DNA of 64,000 nt from Eleginops maclovinus. Its lineage: Eukaryota > Chordata > Actinopteri > Perciformes > Eleginopidae. Location: NCBI RefSeq assembly GCF_036324505.1, contig NC_086368.1, forward strand, positions 62,001 to 126,000, given 5' to 3'. Below are positions 57,706-64,000 of the stretch, piece by piece. A model generated the notes under the pieces. The model made no database searches. It saw nothing but the letters and a program-made list of their open reading frames with translations, and was not told the DNA's origin. The first letter of the stretch is position 1. Each line of letters starts with the position of its first letter. A program made the translations under genes and the position numbers.

Positions 57706-60700
57706 CTTTAAGAAAATGTATTTCCCTCATCTAAAAGAAATATTTTTTTTTTTTTAAGGGGGGACCCCTTTTCAAAAAACATAAATTTTTTTCGTAAAAG
57801 GGGGGAAACCCTTAAACAAAAAACATAATTTTTTTTCGTAAGGGGGGGGGGCCCCTTTTCCAAAAAAATGATTTTTTTTCGTAAAATGGGGACCCCTTTT
57901 CCCAAAAAATATTTTTTTTCGTGGCGGGCCCCTTTTCCAAAAAAAAAAAAAAAAAAATTTTTTTTTTTACTAAGGGGGAACCCTTATCAAAAAAAATTTT
58001 TTACGTAAGGGGGGACCCCTTTTCAAAAAAAAAACTATTTTTTTCCCTTAGGGGGGGACCCTTTATCAAAAAACATACTTTTTACTTAAGGGGGGAAACC
58101 CTTATCAAAAAAAATTTGTTTAGTAAGGGGGGGGGATTCCCCCCTTATCCAAAAAAAGTAAATTAACCCCCATCTAAAGAAATTTTTTTACTTAAGGGGG
58201 GCCCTTAATCCAAAAAAAAAAATGTTTACGTAAAAACCTGAACCAAAAACCCATTTTTTTTTCCCTAAGGGTGGAAACCCCTTTAAAAAAAACAGGGGGG
58301 GGTTTTTTTTCCCTAAGGGGGGACCCCTTTTCAAAAACATAATTTTTTTCCCAAGGGGAGCCCTTATGAGAAAAAAGTATTTCCCTTATCAAAAAAAAAA
58401 AAATATTTTTTTAAAGTAAGGGGGGGCCCTTTTCAAAAAAAAATTTTTTTTGCGTAAGTGGGGGAACCCTTATCAAAAAACTATTTTTGGGGAAAAGGGG
58501 GGGAAACCTTTAAACAGAAAAAGTATTACCCTCAAACCCAATGAAATATTTTTTTACTTAAGGGGGGGGCCCTTAAACCAAAAAAAATAATTTTTACGTA
58601 AGACCCTTATCAAAAAAAATAATTTTTTCCTTAAAGGGGAACCCTTATAGAAAAAGGGTTTTTTCCCTTTTCAAAAGTTTTTTTTTTAAGGGAAAAGGGG
58701 GGACCCCTTTCCAAAAACTTTAAATTTTTTTGAAAAGGGGGGGGCCCCTTTTGAGAAAAAGTATTTCCCCTTTTTCCCAAAAAATATAATTTTTTAAAAT
58801 AAAAGGGGGGCCCTTATCAAAAAAACATAATGGTTACGTAAGGGGGAAACCCTTTTCAAAAAAAAATAAAATTTTTAAAGTAAAGGGGGCCCTTATCAAA
58901 AAAAAATAAAAATTTTAATTTTAAAGGGGGGGCCCTTCCCAAAAACTATTTTTTTAATTAAGGGGGGGAAATTTAAAAGAAGATGTATTTTTCCCCCATC
59001 CAATGGGGAAAAATTTTTCCGTAAGGGGGGGCCCTATAAAAGATATATTTTTTTACGTAAAGGGGGACCCCTTTTCAAAAGGGAAAAATTTTTTTTTTTC
59101 TAAGGGGGGAAAACCCCTTTTCAAAAAAAATAGGGTTTTTCGTAAGGGGGGGAAACCCCTTTTTCAAAAAATATATTTTTTACATAAAGGGGGGGACACT
59201 TATCAAAAAAAATAATTTTTTTTCCCCATGTAGCCCTTAAACCAAAAAAAATATTTTTTTTACGTAAGGGAAAAAACCTTTTCAAAAAATAATTTTTTTG
59301 TTAGGGGGGACCCTTATCAAAAAAATAAATTTTTTTCGTTTTGGGAGGCCCCTTTTCAAAAAAAAAACATTTTTTTGTAAGGGTGGACCTTATCAAAAAA
59401 AAATAAACTTTACTTAAGGGGGGGACCCTTTTTAAAATTTTTTAAATTTTTAAAGGAAGGGGGGGACCCTTTTAGAAAAAAGTATTTCCCTCACTAATGA
59501 AAAAATTTTTTACGTAAGTGGGGGCCCTTATCCAAAAAAAAAATTTTTTACGTAAGGGGGACCCTTTTAAAAAAAAACTTTTTTTTACGTTAAGGGGGGG
59601 ATCTTAAAACAAAAAATTATTTTTACGTAAGGGGGAAAACCCCTTTTCAAAAAAAACCCATTTTTTTTACGTAAAAAGGGGGGCCCCCTTTTCAAAGATA
59701 TATTTTTTTTTGTAAAAGGGGGGGCCCTTATTTAAAAAACTAATTTTTTTACGTAAGGGGGGGGGGCCCTTTTTCCGAAAACATAATTTTTTATGTAAGG
59801 GGACCCCTTTTCAAAAAAAAAAATTTTTTCTTAAGAGGGAACCCTTTTCAAAAAAAATATTGTTTACGAAAGGGGGGGTCCTTATAGAAAAAATAATTAA
59901 ACCCCCCCATCTCATGGGAAAAAAATTTTTTTTAAATTTAAAAAGGGGGGGGCCCCCTTTTTCAAAAAAAATAATTTTTTTCCCTTAAAACCCCGAACCA
60001 AAAAATATTTTTTTTTCGTTAAAGGGGGGGACCCCCTTAAAAAAAAAACTTTTTTTTACGGGGGGGGGGGACCCTTATCCCAAAAAAATTTAAATTTTTT
60101 TCCTAAGGGGAGACCCTTATGAGAAAAAAGTATTTCCCTTTTTCAAAAGTTTTATTTTTTTCGTAAGGGGGGGAAAACCCCTATCAAAAAAAAATGAAAT
60201 TTTTTTGGTTTGTGGGGAAACCCTTATCAAAAAAAATATTTTTTTGGGTTTAAAGGGGGGGTCCTTATCAAAAATGAAAAACCCTTTTATCTAATGAAAT
60301 TTTTTTTTTACTTAAAAGGGGGGACCCTTTCCAAAAAACATAATTTTTTCGTAAGACATTATCAAAAAAATCATTTTTAATTCCTAAAGGGGGGGAAAAC
60401 CCCATGAGAAAATTTCCTTTCCCCTTTTCAAAATTTTTTATATTTTTTTAAGAAGGTTTTGGGCCCTTATCAAAAAAAAATAATTTTTTTGTAAGGGGGG
60501 GCCCTTTTTGAAAAAAATTTGGGGTTTTTTTTCCCCCTTTTTCAAAAGATAATTTTTTTTTCATAAGGGGGGGCCCTAATCAAAAAACATAATGGTTACG
60601 TAAGGGGGACCCCCTTTTCAAAAAACTACAATTTTTAACGTAAAGGGGACCCTTATCAAAAAAAAATAAATTTCACTTAAGGGGGGACCCCTTTTTCCCC

Positions 60701-63617
60701 AAAAAATATTTATTAAGTAAGGGGGGCCCCTTATCAGAAAATGTATTTCCCCCCCATCTAATTTAAATATTTTACGTAAAGGGGGGGGGAAAAAAAAAAC
60801 CCCCCCCCCTTTTTTTTTTTTTCCCCCCCCCCAAAAAAATATATTTGTTACGGGAAAAGGGGGGGCCCCTTTTCAAAAAAAAATATTTTTTTTAAATAAA
60901 AGGGGGGGGCCCTTTTTCAAAAGAAATTTTGTTTTTAAATTAAGGGGGGGGCCCTTTTCAAAGAATATTTTTTTAAAATAAGGGGGGGGGAAAAAAAAAA
61001 CCCTTTTCCAAAAAACATAATTTTTAAGTAAGTGGAGCCCTTATCCCAAAAAAATATTTGTTACTAAGGGGGGCCCTTTTTTCCCAACACATAAAATTTT
61101 TTTGTAAAAGGGGGAACCCTTTTTCAAAAAAAAAATGGGTTTTTTTCGTAAGTGGGGGGGCCCCTTTTCAAAAAACTATTTTAAAACGGTTAAAAGGGGG
61201 GGAAATTATCAAAAAACATAATTTTTTTTTATAAGGGGGGGGGGCCCTTTTGAGAAAATGTATTTTTCCCCCTTTTCAAAAAATTAATTTTTTTTCTTAA
61301 AGGGGGACCCCTTTTTCCCAAAAAAATAAATTTTTTTACAAGGGCGAACCATTATCAAAAAAAAAAAATAATTTTACGTAAGGGGGGGTTTCCCTTTTCA
61401 AAAAACATATATTTTTTAAATAAAGGGGGGGACCCCCTTTTAAAAATTTTTATTTTCCCTTATTCAGAAAATTTTTTTAGGGGCCCCCCATTTCCAAAAA
61501 AATATTTTTTTAAAGGGAAGGGGGGGGGGCCCCCTTTTTCAAAAGGGGGGGTTTTTAAAATTTTTTTTTTTTAACGTTTAAAGGGGGGGGGGAACCCTTA
61601 ATCAACAAAAAACCCAAATTTTTAAACCCCCCCCAAAGGGGGGGAAACCCTTATCCCAAAAAAATTTTTTTTTTACCCCGGGAAGGGGGACCCTTATCAA
61701 AAAACATAATTTTTCATAAGTTGCGACCCTTATCAAAAACAAAAAAAAATACTTAAGGGGGGACCCTTACACAAAAACTATTTATTACATAAGGGGTGAT
61801 CCTTATCAAAAACAAAAAATGTACTTAAGGAGGGACCCTTATAAAAAAACTATTTATTACGCAAGGGGGGACCCTTATCAAAAGATATTTTTTTCACGTA
61901 AGGGGGGAACCTGATCAAAAAACATAATTTTTACGTAAGTGGGGACCCTTATCCAAAAACTATTTTCTACGTAAGGGGGGACCCTTATCAAAAGATATAT
62001 TTGTTACGTAAATGGGGACCCTTATCAAAAGATTTATTTTTTACGTAAGGGGGGACCCTTATCAAAAAACATAATTTTTCATAAGGGGCAAACCTTATCA
62101 AAAAACAAAAATGTTACTTAAGGGGGTACCCTTATCCAAAAACTATTTATTACGCAAGGGGGGACCCTTATCAAAAGATATTTTTTTCACGTAAGGGGGG
62201 ACCCTTATCAAAAAACATAATTTTTACGTAAGTGGGGACCCTTATCAAAAAACATAATTTTAACGTAAGGGGGGACCGTTATCAGAAAATGAATTTCCCT
62301 CATCTAATGAAATATTTTCTACGTAAGGGGGGACCCTTATCAAAAACCTATTTTTTACGTAAGGGGGAACCCTTATCAGAAAATGTATTTCCCTCATCTA
62401 ATGAACATTTTTTTACGTAAATGGGGACCCTTATCAAAAGATATAATTTTTACATAAGGGGGGACCCTTATCAAAAAACTATTTTTTACGTAAGGGGGGA
62501 CCGTTATCAAAAAACATAATTTTTACGTAACTGGGGACCCTTATCCAAAAACTATTTTCTACGTAAGGGGGGACCCTTATCAAAAGATATATTTGTTGCG
62601 TAAATGGGGACCCTTATCAAAAGATATATTTTTTACGTAAGGGGGGACCCTTATCAAAAAACATAATTTTTACATGAGGGGGGACCCTTCTCAAAAAACT
62701 ATTTTTTACTTAAGGGAGGACCCTTATCAAAAAACTTAATTTTTAACGTAATGGGGGACCCTTATCAAAAAACATAATTTTTACCTAAGGGGGGACCCTT
62801 ATGAGAAAATGTATTTCCCTTATCAAAAGATATATTTTTTACTCAAAGGGGGACCCTTATCCAAAAACATAATTTTTCACAAGGGGCGACCATTATCAAA
62901 AAACAAAAATTTTACGTAAGGGGGGACCCTTATCAAAAGATTTTTTGTTTACGTAAGGGGGGACCCTTATCAAAACATATATTTTTTAAGTAAGGGGGGA
63001 CCCTTATCAAAAGATTTTTTGTTTACGTAAGGGGGGACCCTTATCAAAACATATATTTTTTACGCAAAGGGGGACCCTTATCAAAAAATAAAATGTTTAC
63101 GTAAGGGGGGACCCTTATCAAAAATTTTTTTTTTACGTAAAGGGGGACCCTTATCAAAAAACATAATTTTTCATAAGGCGCGACCCTTATCAAAAAACGC
63201 AAAAATTACTTAAGGGGGGACCATTACCCAAAAACTAGTTATTACGCAATGGGGGACCCTTATCAAAAGATATTTTTTTCACGTAAGGGGGGACCCTTAT
63301 CAAAATATATTTTTTTCACGTAAGGAGGGACCCTTATCCAAAAACTATTTTCTACGTAAGGGGGGACCCTTATCAAAAAACTTAATTTTTACGTAAGGGG
63401 GGACACTTATGAAAAAACATAATTTTTCATGTGGGGCGAACCTTATCAAAAAACAAAAATGTTACTTAAGTGGGGACCCTTATCCAAAAAACTATTTATT
63501 ACGTAAGGGGTGACCCGTATCAAAAGATATATTTTTTACGTAAGTGGGGACACTTATCAAAAGATATATTTGTTACGTAAAGGGGGACCCTTATCAAAAA
63601 ACATAATTTTAACGTAA
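57706..63617 (-). repeat. Satellite A, block 5, reverse orientation; first two thirds corrupted
   Basis: About 5.9 kb of satellite A. From 57,706 to about 61,680 monomers are recognisable but have long A, T, G and C runs and broken spacing. From about 61,690 to 63,617 they are clean, with linker variants like those of blocks 1 and 3. The boundary is abrupt. Confidence 0.92.
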
Positions 63618-64000
63618 GGTTCAAGGTTTCAAGGTTTCAAGGTTTCAAGGTTTTATTTGTCATATGCACAGCAGATACAGCGTATATGTTGGCAATGAAA
63701 ATCTTATGTCGCGTGCTCCTCCAACAACTCAACATACATGGTGCAAATAAGATAAATAAAATAGTGCAAAAAGAGAGAAGAATATTTACAATAACAACAA
63801 TAAAGATTTGAGGATGTGAAATATATACATATGTGGAATACATTGAAAGTATTTAAATACTTTACACTGTTGAATGAGGAGGTATGGACAGATGCATATA
63901 TTATGTATAGCAGATGTATATGGCAGATATGTATAATATATAGATATGTGTACTATAAACAGATATGTATGGCAGATGTGTAAAATATATATATATATAT
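63618..64000 (-). repeat. LINE-type 3' tail (fish L2-like)
   Basis: Four copies of TTTCAAGG precede TTTTATTTGTCATATGCACA, GGCAATGAAAATCTTATGTC and CTCCTCCAACAACTCAACA, a very common fish repeat. The repeat-ended tail indicates minus-strand orientation. TA-rich DNA follows to the window end. Confidence 0.65.

Overview
This window looks like teleost fish genomic DNA, and it is almost entirely mobile and satellite DNA. The evidence is two Tc1-like transposons plus two Tc1 fossils, hAT, piggyBac and CACTA-like elements with clean target-site duplications (TSDs), a Tf1/sushi-type gypsy retrotransposon, BEL/Pao gag, L1-type LINEs and LINE-2-like tails typical of fish. I recognise no ordinary host gene, tRNA or rRNA. 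Family names come from motif recognition, not from database searches.

Layout. 1-5.6 kb: low-copy DNA with a piggyBac end and two Tc1 fossils. 5,579-10,991: a gypsy (Tf1/sushi-like) retrotransposon on the minus strand with both LTRs, a CTCTC TSD, large pol deletions, and an unrelated solo LTR inside gag. 11.2-15.4 kb: a LINE-type tail, a decayed LINE, a Tc1 element with an in-frame deletion, and a hAT end. 15.4-26.4 kb: satellite B, broken by two L1-type LINE fragments and changing orientation at the second. 26.4-29.3, 30.2-30.4 and 47.3-50.7 kb: satellite A, a 37-bp tandem repeat, interrupted by a 961-bp hAT MITE and a BEL/Pao fragment. 50,686-51,185: 500 N. 51.2-63.6 kb: two copies of an integrase-type DNA transposon, satellite B, and satellite A in the opposite orientation. 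About 53.1-61.7 kb is badly corrupted sequence. 63.6-64 kb: a LINE-type tail.

The most interesting object is a 15.1-kb CACTA-like (CMC superfamily) element at 31,525-46,633, inserted in the BEL gag with a TA duplication. Without its own insertions it is about 7.0 kb. It carries two genes on the minus strand. One is an open 827-residue transposase with two zinc fingers and CMC-type motifs. Directly upstream, ending 11 bases before the transposase ATG, is a seven-exon gene whose product resembles the fish SAMD3-like uncharacterised family; all exon phases agree. A hAT element sits in exon 4, a piggyBac element in an intron, and an intact Tc1 plus a second, smaller CACTG-ended element lie upstream. 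That smaller element carries its own SAMD3-like C-terminal exons, so the pairing of SAMD3-like protein and CACTA-type ends occurs twice here.

The nesting gives a relative history: satellite A first, then BEL, then the CACTA-like element, then hAT, piggyBac, Tc1 and the CACTG element.
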